Both the position numbers and the translations under genes were made by a program. A stretch of 64,000 nt of DNA, from positions 37,523,754 through 37,587,753 of the forward strand of contig OV884011.1 of NCBI GenBank assembly GCA_930367205.1, written 5' to 3'. Below, one piece after another: positions 23,501-34,900 of the stretch (the stretch's first letter is position 1; each line of letters begins with the position of its first letter). The DNA comes from Acanthosoma haemorrhoidale. Taxonomy: Eukaryota > Arthropoda > Insecta > Hemiptera > Acanthosomatidae. The notes under the pieces were generated by a model. It saw nothing but the letters and a program-made list of their open reading frames with translations. It searched no databases and was not told where the DNA came from.

Positions 23501-25463
23501 AAAACATGCATTGTTCCAGAAGGTTATAAATCTCAATTATTAACCTGGATTTTTGTTTTAGTTTTCTCGTTTTGAATCCAAATACTGTTGTAACTATTCC
23601 ACAATGCTTGGCTATCAGGACCAAATAAAACTAACAACTCAATTTCACACCCAAGTTGGTGTTGCTTGGAATCCAAAATGTTTTGTCATTTAATAACTCA
23701 TTTTAAATAGTAAATTATGGTATATCAAAACAATTTATTGACTATTAAAATCTGTTTGTACTAATAGTCCACCAAACCCCAAACACATAATAGATATTAT
23801 TAATTATCATCAAAATTTTGATTGTATACCCTACTCATATGATTACATATTTAATTACAAGAAATTGACCCTTCATTATTTTTTATGACGTTGCTTTCAT
23901 TTGTAGCATCCCTGGGACATCAAGTAAAACTTGTATATAAAGTAACATCCCTTTGTTTGCTAATCAACGGGTTGCTAATCAAATTAATGAATACATTTTT
24001 GATGTCACGTTTTATTGTTATTATAGCCCATTTTAGCACTAACACATATCAGATATTATCAATCAGGTTATCGATATCTTTAATTTGATACCCTACTTGA
24101 TATGATTTATTTATATAAACAAATTAAATTGTTGATTTATTTATTTATAAACATTAATTTATTATAGGATGTTATGACTGGTTGTGGGTTCATACTTCGA
24201 AGTATAAAGAAAAATCAATTTTTCCCAGTGGTCAAACCCAACCACAGTTTTAAAATAATTTTATTTAGGCACAAGCGCTTTCAGCATGCTGCTATTTCCA
24301 AGTTCTTATAATGTTAGCCAACAGGACAGCGTCAGAACTCTTAATATTTGACTAAGTAATAATCTTATGGAGAAAGAGGTCTGACACAGAGCTGTTAGCA
24401 CATTATAAGCACTTGAAAATAGCAATCTGAGAGGTTGAAAGAGCTTGTCCATTAACATAAATGTTAATCAACATGTTATATTTATAGGTATGATGCCTTG
24501 AAAAATTGACTTTTTTTTTATACGGTGAATTAACTTGTTAATGACCCTTCATTATTTTTTCGGGATGGGGCTAGTTTTATGTTTAGCACCACACTCTGTC
24601 ATCAAGTGAAACAACTAAAAATAAAAAATATGCTTTTAACACTGGTTGAGTTGAAGTTGCGAACATGTGTTAATGGCTTTTTGTTATTACAGTTTGAAAA
24701 AATAGATTACATTTCGTTAATCAGAAAGTTAAGATCTTTAATTTGATACCCTACTCGATATGATTAAAAAAAAATGATTTTTTTGTAAAACCAACTAATT
24801 AATTACACTTAACCTCATGCTTTATGGAGATATATTTTTTAATGCTTCCTTTGCATGGGACCTCCATGTAAATTCCATCACTCAAGTTTTAACAGGGAAC
24901 TCGCTCAGAGATTACCTCATGACATTTAACTATTGGGCCTTTCCTAGGGTTATAAATTTTGGAGACCCAGTCTCAATTCCCAAATCTCATAGGGATTTCG
25001 TTATGGGAGGGGTGGGGATCTGATTGGAGTTCACTCAGTCTCGTAAGGATAAATGAGTAGTTACTTTCTTATGGAAGTTAGCCAATCTGGTTTAGAAAAC
25101 TGAAATTAATGTTGTGGGTGTGTAAGAGGCCTATCTCCAATCACAGTTCTTTTAATTTATTTTAAGGTTCTTGTAATAGCAATGTTCTTTTAATTATCTT
25201 TTGCTTTCGGTAATTTCTGGTTGTACTGATTACCCCATGACGTTTAACTATTTTATTTAGTCTTTCCAAGGGCTGTAAATTTGCTTTATTTATTAATTTT
25301 TTTAATTTTCTTTAGGTTTGGAATGCCACCACAAGGTCCAGCCCGCCGGAAGCCTTACGAGAGCAACTCTGTGCCCTGTTCGCCACTACCTCAGCACAGG
25401 TACTACAGAGGGGGACACCCGACCAGCGCCTCTCCGCAGCCATACACCATCAACAGGACATAG
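11505..25463 (+). CDS. hep: MAP kinase kinase 7 (hemipterous), long isoform
   Basis: A dual-specificity kinase that phosphorylates and activates JNK. Eleven exons (11505-11649, 11847-11998, 12149-12262, 12345-12572, 13590-13769, 14743-14966, 20033-20161, 21300-21452, 22385-22609, 23126-23395, 25316-25463) join in phase to 655 codons. Visible parts: N-terminal coiled segment (residues 1-35); glycine loop GELGSGTCG (112-120); catalytic Lys137 in [12 protein letters not shown] (229-236); DFG (249-251); activation loop SKAKS (259-263); [22 protein letters not shown]; and the MKK7 signature DVASWY near the end of the kinase part. Vertebrate MKK7 ends soon after that point (about 420 residues). Residues 392-655 form a Ser/Pro/Gln/Arg-rich low-complexity tail, as in long fly Hep forms. 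All splice sites are GT/AG. Introns carry several repeats. The family assignment is very secure, the tail exons nearly so. Confidence 0.93.
14495..14715. repeat. Interspersed repeat family R2, copy 1
   Basis: About 200 bases sharing an ordered set of segments with 34990-35165 and 52985-53210: ATTATATATAAATTTCTA, ATGAAATATTTGAAAT, ATTATGCACTAGAAC and an AGCCCT block. Copies 1 and 3 also share a tail (AGAAAGTGAAAATATAAGCAAAG here). Lies in MKK7 intron 5. No coding content. Confidence 0.65.
15690..15975 (+). pseudogene. LINE reverse-transcriptase remnant
   Basis: A short reading [19 protein letters not shown] contains the FADDT motif of non-LTR reverse transcriptases. It is followed in broken frames by the LNPSK region. 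Many stops and shifts. A related scrap occurs at 40740-40840. Lies in MKK7 intron 6. Confidence 0.6.
16060..16550. mobile_element. Foldback-family element, right half only
   Basis: Shares with the right half of the element at 18255-19700 the segments GACGACCCGTGGATCA/AACGACCCGTGGATCA, a GATGAACA block, AATTAAACAATTT and TTTTGCCAGAA. No matching left arm precedes it, so it is a single arm. Lies in MKK7 intron 6. Confidence 0.6.
18255..19700. mobile_element. Foldback element with long inverted arms
   Basis: The left arm begins near ATATTATTACGATATTT and includes AGGTTCTGTTAATAAAAATA and TCTGGCAAAAGGAATAATTG. The right arm carries their reverse complements (CAATTTTCTTTTTGCCAGA, TTAACAGAACCT, AACGTAATAATTTATATA). 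Near the centre are ATCACAACAACATATTGTTG and inverted copies of an AAACTCGAAATTAG segment. No transposase frame. The middle of each arm contains a GC-richer variable block. Lies in MKK7 intron 6. Confidence 0.75.
20160..20785 (+). other. hep: Alternative MKK7 end by intron retention
   Basis: Exon 7 ends AG|GTAGCA. If the intron is retained, the next codon is TAG (20163-20165) and the protein stops at 391 residues, about the length of vertebrate MKK7. An AATAAA at 20780-20785 could end such a transcript. If spliced, AG joins an A at 21300 to keep an arginine codon and enter the tail. Both forms are therefore possible from sequence; use of the short one is inferred. Confidence 0.4.
21600..22230 (+). 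repeat. Interspersed repeat family R1, MKK7 intron copy
   Basis: Contains CACACGATTAAGGGTTTC, ACTTCATTATTTTTTATAAAG, an AGTAAAATTTTAATGC stretch and GACCCTTAATTTGAAACC. The same words occur in the same order in other copies near 23640, 24520, 46975, 48470 and 50670. Non-coding; boundaries approximate. Confidence 0.5.
22650..22920 (+). repeat. R1 repeat fragment
   Basis: Contains AACCTCCATGTAAAATTTTC followed by a TTTAGCTTGAAC block, which is the 3' part of the R1 family. Lies in MKK7 intron 9. Confidence 0.4.
23640..24110 (+). repeat. R1 repeat copy
   Basis: Contains GACCCTTCATTATTTTTTATG (23867 on), GTAGCATCCCTGGGACATC, AAGTAACATCCC and GATACCCTACTTGATATG. These match the other R1 copies in order and spacing. 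Lies in MKK7 intron 10. Confidence 0.6.
24520..25025 (+). repeat. R1 repeat copy, longest
   Basis: Runs from GACCCTTCATTATTTTTTCG through GTCATCAAGTGAAACAAC, AATTTGATACCCTACTCG and GGACCTCCATGTAAATTCC. It shows the order of R1 segments from the 5' words to the CCTCCATGTAAA tail. Lies in MKK7 intron 10. Confidence 0.6.
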
Positions 25464-26110
25464 TGGCACTTATATCTGGAGTCTTTATAGTTGCTCAGTT
25501 GAAGAAATTTCTGGCCTAACAGACATTTGTCTGAATACTCTTGACAACCGAGTTTAGTCATTTGATGGTATTCATTCTCGTGTCTTCATCTTATTTACCA
25601 GTTTGAGTCAAAAGTCTACTTTTTTTTTTTTTTTAATGAATTTTCAGTTTATTGTGCTTAAGGTACTTCTACTACCTTGTCTAAAATTGTTTACTAGGTT
25701 GTTACTAAAGTTCTTGTGCATAAAACTAGTTTATTTCTAAAATTACTATACTTACAGTGGCATTGGATACCCCTGCTACACCCACTAATCCCCTTATGTG
25801 GTACCCCCTGGAGTAAATCATCATTAACAACTGAAGGGTGACCTAATCGATGTCTTGCCCCGTCTTAGAGACTAGTAATTCCAGCATTGAAACATAACTG
25901 CTATATTTTGTTGCAGTGACCCTTCACCTTCCACCGTACAAATTCTTCTGCTTCCGGCTTTGCACCCAATCCTTTTTTGTGGTAGTGTTTTAAAAGACCC
26001 CAAATCATAATGTTTTCTTTGGATATTCTTATTATATTGTAAATGATAGACAATTGAGGTACACAATTGAATGTACTTAATGTAAACAGGCCAATAATGT
26101 TAAATAATAA
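25464..26110 (+). other. Likely 3' UTR of MKK7
   Basis: Follows the long-isoform stop without further coding frame. AATAAATAA motifs at about 26105-26115 could end the transcript. Inferred from position only. Confidence 0.4.
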
Positions 26111-26294
26111 ATAAATTACATAAACAAAATAGTCAATTTATTTTGTTATTTTAAAATCAGCAATTTTTTCATGCACCAAGAGTTTTGTAATGTCTACTAT
26201 TGTGTCAAAAATATTTTATTGAGGTAAAGAGACCTTTAAATGAGGTTTCCGTACACACCTGGAAAACACCTTTATTTGTTAACTAAATCTTCTT

Positions 26295-26350
26295 TCACTT
26301 CAACGGAACATCAATTTTGTATCTTCTAAGAAGTATTCCATTGCTGTTAT
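26295..26350 (-). CDS. Possible terminal exon of an unknown gene
   Basis: A minus-strand acceptor (CATTTTCAG) opens 17 codons reading NSNGILLRRYKIDVPLK then TGA, with an AATAAA about 25 bases downstream. It looks like a small last exon entered in phase 1. No convincing upstream exon was found, so it may be chance. Confidence 0.18.
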
Positions 26351-28109
26351 CTGAAAATGAAACGAAAGTTAGTAAAATGTGAATGTATTATGGTGGCCTG
26401 GCCCAGTTATTTTTTTTTTTTTTTTTCGGCTAATAATTATTACTAATAGTAGGATCAATACCACAACCAATAATTATTAATTAATTAACCCATGTTTAAA
26501 ATTTAATTTGTTAATAAATGACTAGACAAGTTTCTTTTCCCTATTGACTGAACTATCGACCAATAGTTAAGCAAGCTGACTTTTGATTCAAGCTGGTTAT
26601 TTAAAAGAATAAAAATCAAGATTCCCTCCATTTATATTTTAAAAGAAATTATTATTTTTTCTTAATATCAGTGTTTTATTTTTCTTATATAATTTTTTAA
26701 ATATATTTATCTTTTTTATATTTCAAAAGAATATAATATCTTTTTTAACTAATTTTATTTTTCATTAGGAGTGCTAGCGTAAATATTGTGTAGGTCTGCA
26801 ACAGTTACCTTCAATGTCTCCGTCCAAAACAATTAATCTTATTAACACAAAATTCTAATTACAATTTTAGTATAATAATACAATTCTAATATATATTTAT
26901 AACGTATATAAATAAAAGAAAGACGATATTAAGATATTTTAAGAAGCTTAATAAAGAAATGATTTTAACTGTGATATTAATTACAATATGAACACTAATA
27001 GTTTTTTCAAAATCCCTTTCATGAAATTTACCAAATATTTTTCCACTTTTTTGCACAGTCTGTGTGCATTTAGTATTTGAAATAATCACTACAAAAAACA
27101 AATTCTTGTTTATTTATTGTTCATTGAGTGTGTCTATTTATTTATAAAGTTGCTTTTATTTATTTTGTCTATTACCAAAGCGTGAATATTATTATTATAT
27201 TACTATTTTATGTTTGTTATCATATTTCTTCTTTTTAGTTTTTGAAATAGAAAAAGAGAATAATAATATATATGAAACAGATAACATCGTTAAACAGTTT
27301 TGAACTCTATAAAATGTGACTTCCTAGTCAATATGGGTAAGCATTAATGATTGTAGTATAATAAAAAATTTTTTTTTAACTTATTGGATAATATTTTGAC
27401 CGATATTATAAAAATAATTGTTTATCTTCACCATCTTCTAAAACTGTTTTGTGGCTATATTTTTTTAAAAAGGATTAAAATCATGATCTACTTTATTTGG
27501 GCACTAATTTTTTATTTATATATATTTTGTGTTACTAAATTTTTTTTATACATATTACATAATATTATGTATCTTTCATAAATGTGTATCAACCATTAAC
27601 TATTCTATGTATATAATCATAACTTATCTGTGTATATGTAAAATAAATATTAATTTAAAATAAACCCTCATAAATGTTCTATTTTTTTACTTCTGGCCTT
27701 TTATTTTTGTTTTTCTGATAGAATAGAGTATTTTATATCCAATGGGCATTTGGATAATGTTTTCTTTATAATTTCAAAACTGAACAATGTAAAACAATAA
27801 ATATAAAAGTAAAGGCACACTTACTCTACAATTAATAAAACAATGAACATATTACTTTATTTAATTTTTAATATTACATATTAAACTGTTTATTATTTTA
27901 GGTCAGTGCAATTCAATGGATTGAAATTTTAATGTTATATATATATATTTCAATCCTAATGAAATACACAAATTTTGAAAATGTTAAATTTAAAAAAAAA
28001 ATATGGGGAAATAGATATGTGTAGAATGCTTTTTATTTTGCTATGTGGCTTGAAGAAGAAGAACATTGAAGCAACATAAACCTGTCATATTCTTTCCAAT
28101 GACTGGCAA
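26351..28109. other. AT-rich intergenic DNA
   Basis: Very AT-rich, with long runs of T and A and a short palindrome near 27920-27955 (GATTGAAATTT...ATATTTCAATC). Frames here are short and show no similarity that I recognise. Confidence 0.5.
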
Positions 28110-28235
28110 CTAGAAATAGTTCTTGATGTCCTCTCCCTCTTCTCTTAACTGGCCCTGCATGCGAACTACTGCTTCTGTGACAATTTGGTTTGTTGGTTCC
28201 TTTGACACGGGTTTTTTTCCTTTAACCACTGCCAT
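28110..28235 (-). CDS. Small ORF of 41 codons, unknown
   Basis: Reads MAVVKGKKPVSKEPTNQ at the start and EEGEDIKNYF at the end, with stop TAG at 28110-28112. Composition is soluble and charged (Lys-rich start, acidic end), unlike the Phe/Ile/Asn-rich chance frames around it. An AATAAA lies about 75 bases past the stop (28032-28037). A TATGGCAG just at the start could instead be a splice acceptor, making this a last exon. The product is not recognised. Confidence 0.35.
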   Translation of the reverse strand: MAVVKGKKPVSKEPTNQIVTEAVVRMQGQLREEGEDIKNYF

Positions 28236-28899
28236 AAAATATATTATAATAGCTAAAAAAAACAATGAAATGTGACTCCTGTAACCTTTGCAATTATTTA
28301 GGTTGCCTAGTACTTAGGAATAATGGGAAAATGAATTAAACAATTCAGGATGCCTGTCACCAACAACTTATGTGACGGGTCCCCGCTGTTCATAAAACCC
28401 CTTGCCACAAAATGTATTCTGTGTAAAAAAAAAACACTAGTAGGAACGACTGTAGATCTGAAATATTCAATCTCGCCCAAGATTAAACTTTTTTTGTTGT
28501 TACCTTAACGGGAAGTGTAAAAATAAAAAAAATAAACTTAGCAGTCATTTTTTTATAACTTTTAATGTTTCTCGAGTCATTAGTGTGTCGAGTAGCTATG
28601 AAGCGATTCGTTAAGTTCTGATTTTCTCCATTAACTACTGTAAAGTAGAAATAAATCCAACAATGTTAAAAGTTAACAGGTTGAAAGAAAAGTAGATAGA
28701 TTTTCTGGTGTCTACCTACTAATGGCAATATTTTTAGTCAACTCGCTCTGCCATTTCCACTAAATTCTATGGAGACTAGTTAACAGAGCATTAATGCATT
28801 AAATTAAAATCTAAACATTAGTGGGTGGACACCAAAAACATCAACTCAAGAGGAACAGCCCGCAATCGGTAATTACATAATGAATATTTTAGCAACTGG

Positions 28900-29340
28900 T
28901 TATGTTTGAAACTGCTTTGTAATATAAGGATCTAGTTTTTAGCCAGTGATAATAATATAGTTGTTGTGTGAGAATAAAAAACACACAGAGTATACTGGTT
29001 GTTGTGATGATAGATGAACACATAAAATTATTTTCTAGTTTTAGCAGTTATAATGAGTTGTTGTTGTGGTTCTGAGAAAACATACAGAGCGTTATATTCA
29101 CTCTAGTTTGGAATCAGCCTGATATATGTAAAAAGAAGACCATTGAAGAAGAAAAAGAATCAAATTAATAGACAAGTAATTATAAAATTAATATAAGTAT
29201 ATTATTTATGTTTGTAAAATTAAATTCATCTTTTTGCCAGAATTATTTTGTTGATAGAACCTAATAATAAATAGTTAATAAAATATATTTAAAGTAAGAG
29301 AACATAGTAATATATTATTCAAATATTTATTATTTATATA
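28900..29340. mobile_element. Foldback-family element, right arm
   Basis: Shares with the right arm at 38710-39200 the segments ATTCACTCTAGTTT, GGAATCAGCCTGATATAT, CTTTTTGCCAGAATTATTTT and TAGAACCTAATAATAAA. Its left arm is absent; its outer end abuts the next foldback arm. Confidence 0.6.
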
Positions 29341-30030
29341 TTTTTTTTTTATATAATTTAAAACTTTATATTTAACTTTTAGGTTCTGTTAATAAAATAG
29401 GAAACTTCTGGTAAAAGAATAATTGTTTATTACACATATGTTCATTAAAATTAATATATAAATAAGTACGTACGCAACAAGAGAATAATATTAAATCTAA
29501 AATTAAAATGGTACCTTATATAAACTATCGTGGCTGGCCAGCTGTTCTTGATTGAATTCTTCGTGGTGCTTCCTTTGTTCTAAGCTGCAGCACGTCGTTC
29601 CATACGTCTCGTTGTCGGCTTGGTTGGTGTCGAGCGTGGCCCTCTTCCGGTACCGTCTCCTCCTCGAGTAGGTCAAAATTGAATGAGACCGAGTCTGGCT
29701 CGAACCCAGCCCTTTATACTACCATCTCCGCCATATTGATATCTTTTGCCCTCCAATGTTCTTTGTCTCATATATGATGAATATATACGATGAACTGTTC
29801 TTGATTTAATTTAACAATACAATAATAAATCATTTGTATTTTAATTCCTGATAATTTTTTCTTATTTGTTAACTATTACCCTCGGACATAACGCAACAAT
29901 AGTGTTCAAAACATAAATGAACCGTGATACAGGAGTCGTGTACCGATCACTCATGCTCGCTAGTTCTGAGTTTATAACAGAAACACCTTCGAAAGTCACA
30001 TCAAAATATCACAACAATATACTCTTGTAT
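29340..30030. mobile_element. Foldback-family element, left arm
   Basis: Begins with an AT-rich end and TTTAGGTTCTGTTAATAAAA, then GGAAACTTCTGGTAAAAG and CTGGCCAGCTGTTC. Ends near AATATCACAACAATATACTC, the position of the centre in complete copies. Closest to the copy at 18255-19700. A right arm is absent. Confidence 0.6.
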
Positions 30031-31983
30031 TGAAAGAAAAACAAACTTTTTTTTGGGAGGGGGCGATTATTGAAACTAAATGACTGTTACTATTTGTTAA
30101 TTTAGAGCCAGATGAGGAAAAACAGTGTGTGTTTCGAAACACCTAGCATGTTTTAATAAAAATATATAGGTCAGACAGCTCAAAATTTGTCATTTATTTA
30201 TTAAAATATACAAAAACCTTTATTTTACAATAGGAACAGAATTATGAATGAAAATTAATTAGAATTAATCAAACTAAACAAAAATATATGAAAGTATCTT
30301 GTGGAAAAAAATAGAGATAATTAGAATAAAGTAGCCATATGTAGTGTACCTGAGTACATTAATGTATCTGAATTCACCCCAATACCTATGACACAAAAAA
30401 AAAGTATTTTTTTGGATGGAACAAAACAGTGACACCATGTACAGTTATAAATTAGATTTTGTAGTGATAAGTTAAGGGATTCAACTTTCAAAAGAGAAAT
30501 TGTAGTATTCCTACTTCCTTCAGACACTTAGTTCAATAAATAAGGTGCATCTCATATCAGCAGTACAATTCTAATTTTTTATTTTATTTTAAATAAAAAA
30601 ATTCAGCAAAAATGCTTGAGGACCCAAGTAAAAAAAACAAACCAATGAGCTATGACTTACCTCGAAACGGCATTTATTTAACCAAATTATAACAAAATTT
30701 CAATGGTAAAAGAATATGAATAAATGCCCAGTTTGAAAAAGAATAATTAAATTTATTAAAATAAAAACAGTTAAGGCTTATAATATTTTGTTGTAATTTG
30801 CAATATCAACAAATAATAAAAAAATAAGAAAAAACTAATAAATTTTTTTTTGTCCAATTTAGCGCAGTAAAGGTTATTGATAACTTAAAAATGAATATTT
30901 ACTGTAAGATAAGTATACCCTGTCCTGTTGAACATACATACATAAAAAAGACTGCAGCCTTAAATTGGCACTTTCAATTAAAAATTTTACTTACAAAACA
31001 AACATATATTTATATACACAACCTTTAGATTAACATAAAAGTGTTTTATTGGACAAAATCATTATTAAAAAAAATCACATCGGATTCATTATAATTTATA
31101 TATTAAAAAAAATTAAATGAATATATCTTTATTATGGGATAATCTTCCAAAGAACTTAACTCTTTACATATAGTCACTATTATGTCAATGTATAAAGTAA
31201 TCATTAATTAATATAGGTTATTCAGAGAATAGATTTAAACCATCAAAATATGTGAAACGTTCATCTAAAATATATCACTTTGACCTTCAAATGTAAAAAG
31301 TAATATTAAAGCATCGGTTAGTTAACAACACACATTTGAATACGTGGAGTTAGAAACTAACAATTTAAAAACCATATCAACAGGTAAATAGGACGAAACA
31401 TAAAGTTGTATCATACTTTTTTTTTTGTTTAATCCCAATTTGAAAGGCACTAAATAAATCATATAAAAAACATTTAAAAGACTTCCTATATTTTGTGAAG
31501 ACATGTACCAGCTGCATGCACTAATGAATAAAGTTTTTCTAAAAAGCAAAGTAAATGCCTCAATATTTTTTTAACAACTTTCATACTTCTGACGAAAGTT
31601 TTCATATTGAAAAGTATAAAAATATATAACCAATATCCAGTCAATATAATACATTGCCCTAAACATCTGTGATTCTAAATTATATTAAAAACAAAAAAAT
31701 CAAATGTCATTGGTATAATTAAATAAACTAAAACAATATTTATATATATCTTCCTTTATCAATAATACTTCCTAAGAAATAAATAATAAAAGCAGCTATA
31801 AGTAATATTACAAAAGTCCATGATTTAATTTAATAGTTTAGGATAAAGAGCACTTAGTGGCTGTCGGACTTTGGAACAGTCGTGGTCACTTTCGGGTTTC
31901 ACATGAAAATAACCGCTGGTGGTAGTGTAGTTATAATGTTTTTTACAACAGGCTGCATATTAAAAAAACAAAACACATTATGA
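30031..31983. other. AT-rich intergenic DNA and MEMO1 3' flank
   Basis: No coding frame that I can support. The end next to 31984 must hold the MEMO1 3' UTR. Otherwise simple A/T-rich sequence. Confidence 0.5.
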
Positions 31984-34900
31984 TCACTCGAAGATCAAAG
32001 AGGCGGAGGCATAACTGACACTGGAGTCGTTCATGTTCCGGCACTGACTTGACTGAGCGTACTTGAGGAACTTCAACGAGATCTTGTGTTCGCCAGTCTT
32101 TGAGAGGTGACTGGCCGCCTGTACACAAACAATTTACAGTAAGAAAACATCAATTAATTAACATGGTTTAATAAAACAAATTAAATTGTCTAGTACAGAC
32201 TATGATAAATTAATTACCTGAAGGAGAACACCGATTGGATGTCGGCCACATATCGTGTTCCCTAATTTTTTCAAATATTCGGTAAAAGCCGATGGGTTTA
32301 AAGTCTCTATCAAATCCATTCCCTGCAAAAGAATAAATTTATAAACTGAATAAATTAAATAGACATTAGCAAACAAGGATTAAGGTTCGGCGTTTTTCTA
32401 AACATAATTCACTTAGTAAAAATAATAATAATATTAAATTTCAAAGCATGAAAATGGTAAAAGAATGTTGAATACTTCTGGAATTGTGCTCATATTGTAG
32501 TATTGAACTATATCCATACTAAATTAGGTGCAAAGATCTCTGGTATTTAGAGAGCATTTGCAAAGAAAGGGAAGTAGGAGAAAATGTATGTAAGTATTAT
32601 TAAAGCAGTCATTACGATGCAAACTTTCTGAAATTTTGAAGGTATATTATCTAATTTTGAAATAGACTGATTAGTTTTTTAGTTGAAATGGAACAACAGG
32701 AATTATGAAAAAAAATTAAACATAAAAATGTCATTAACTACAAAGATTGCTTAAGAAACTTGATACTCTGTTCAATCATTAAATATATTTATAAGAGATA
32801 TAAATATCAAAAGATATTTAAGATTAAGAGAAGTTATGAATTTGTCCTCATAGTTCAGGGCATATTAAAGAAGGTTAATGTAAAAAATAATTAAAAAGTT
32901 TGATATTTACGAACCATTCTGTCCAGCCTGCCGATGGACTGGTGGATCTCGCCATATGAGGGATCGTAGAAAGTGTATCTAAACCGATGGCCCCAGTGGC
33001 AGAAGTCTGATGAGATAACAAAGAGGTTGTGGGGGTCAGCGAGGTAGTGAGCAAACAGCCGCCCATAAGCAGCCTCTCTCTCCCAGGTCAACGACCCAAC
33101 CAGTATAGGGACGATAGTAAAGTTATCCCTATAGCTATAATTCAACAAGACTTTTAAATGTTTATCGATTTAATATATTTTAACAGTATTTTTATTGTCA
33201 ATTAAATTTATTAATTAGATTTAAATTATTTGTAACAAAGTGAATTTTATGTTGACATAATGTGTATAAAAATATTGTTTTAGACCTCACAATATAAAAG
33301 TGGATTTTCCAATGGTGGTAGAAAGCAGGGGACCACAACAGAGGAGTGGGAGAGGGGGGGTATGGGTAGGTGTAGCCTCTCATCTGTAGAGAACCTCAAG
33401 GAGCCACTTTGCCCCCCCCCCCCCAGTGCTTTTCAAAGCCTGAGTACATAACATTCTCATTTCAGAAAGAGGGAGGACCTCTGCCTACTACCAACACTGT
33501 ATGAATGTAAAAGAATTCTCCTGGGCTTCAAAATGGGCAGGGACCGTTGCTTTGTAGCCACTCTTAGATAAAACTGGAACAAACACTCAAAGTCTTACCG
33601 GCTCTCACATGTTCTGAAATTCCCCAATTTATCACTGTGTCTAAAGCTGATAATATTTATACGTTAAAAACATTGAGTTGGTCACCTAATACTATAAGGA
33701 TCAATTCCCATTATTGAGAACTGTGTAAAAAGAACTGATGGACTATCACTAAGGGTGATAATTTCTAAATATTATTCTTTTGAAAAAGCAGCATTCATTC
33801 GAAGAATAATTAAAAAATGCAACAAAATGAGGATTAACGAGGCAACTGTTTTGCCAAATCACCATGGACAGATATAGCGTTCAACAACGTGTGCAAATGA
33901 TAAAATTGTTTTATCAATATAGGTGTTCTGTTCGGGCAACGTTCCGTGCACTTCGCCCATTTTACAGTCCCCATAACCGTCCTACCGACAGGGCTATTTG
34001 CAGTGTGGTGGATAAATTTGAGTCCACTGGTTCAGTAAACAATCAACCAACACCCGTACGTCGACGAAACACAAGATCTGCCGAAAACATTGCCGCTGTC
34101 CGTGAGAGTGTGCAGGGAAATCCGAAGCAGTCGATTTCGCATTGCTCACAGGAAATCGGTCTTTTGGAATTTTGCGTTGTAACTTAGGTCTGCACCCATA
34201 CAAAATTTAACTGACCCAGGAGCTGAAGGTAAACAACCATAGACAACGATGTGTGTTCGCTGAATGGGCCCTGGAGCAGTTGGAAACTGACCCTAATTTT
34301 TATCGAAAAATCATCTTCAGCGATGAGGCCCATTTATGGATGAATAGGTACGTCAACAAACTAAAACATGAGATCTAAAAGCGTCCAATGCATCCCGAAA
34401 AAGTCACTGTTTGGTGTGGATTTTGGGCTAGGGGCCTCATCGGTCCATATTTTTTTTGAAAACAACATTGGCCAGGCCATCACCGACAACAGCGAGCGCT
34501 ATAGGTCGATGATTACCAACTTCTTTTAGCCTGAATTGGATGATATGGACACCAACGACATGTGGTATCAACAGGACTGCACTACATGCCACAATGGACA
34601 TTCTGCATGAGCGATTTGAGAGCATGGTCATCTCATGTGGAGGTGATGTGAACTGGCCACCAAGATGGTGCGATTTGACCCCATCAGACTTTTTCTTGTG
34701 TAGCTTTCTTAAGCCGCAGGTCTATGCGAATAAGCCACAAATCACAGTGGTCCTCAAAGCCAACATAACCCATGCCATCGGTCAAATTCAGCCTGATTTA
34801 TGGCCAGTCATGAAAAATTGGACATTTTGGATGTGTGCCACCGAGCCAAACGGCGGACATTTGCATAATGATAATTTCATACATAATGGCATTGATAGGC

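Noticed and set aside
26766..26845. Minus-strand readings LIVLDGDIEG and FWTETLKVTVADLHN
   Set aside because: The two frames conflict, the acceptor lacks a pyrimidine tract, and no further exon supports either.
32903..32914. Alternative donor GTAAAT at the end of MEMO1 exon 6
   Set aside because: It would leave phase 1 and shift the next exon. The donor ATG|GTTCGT four bases earlier keeps the family sequence LDRM-GMDLIE.
33120..33134. Alternative acceptor CTATAG|GG for MEMO1 exon 6
   Set aside because: It is in phase but loses two residues relative to human; ATTATAG|CTATAG keeps the length.
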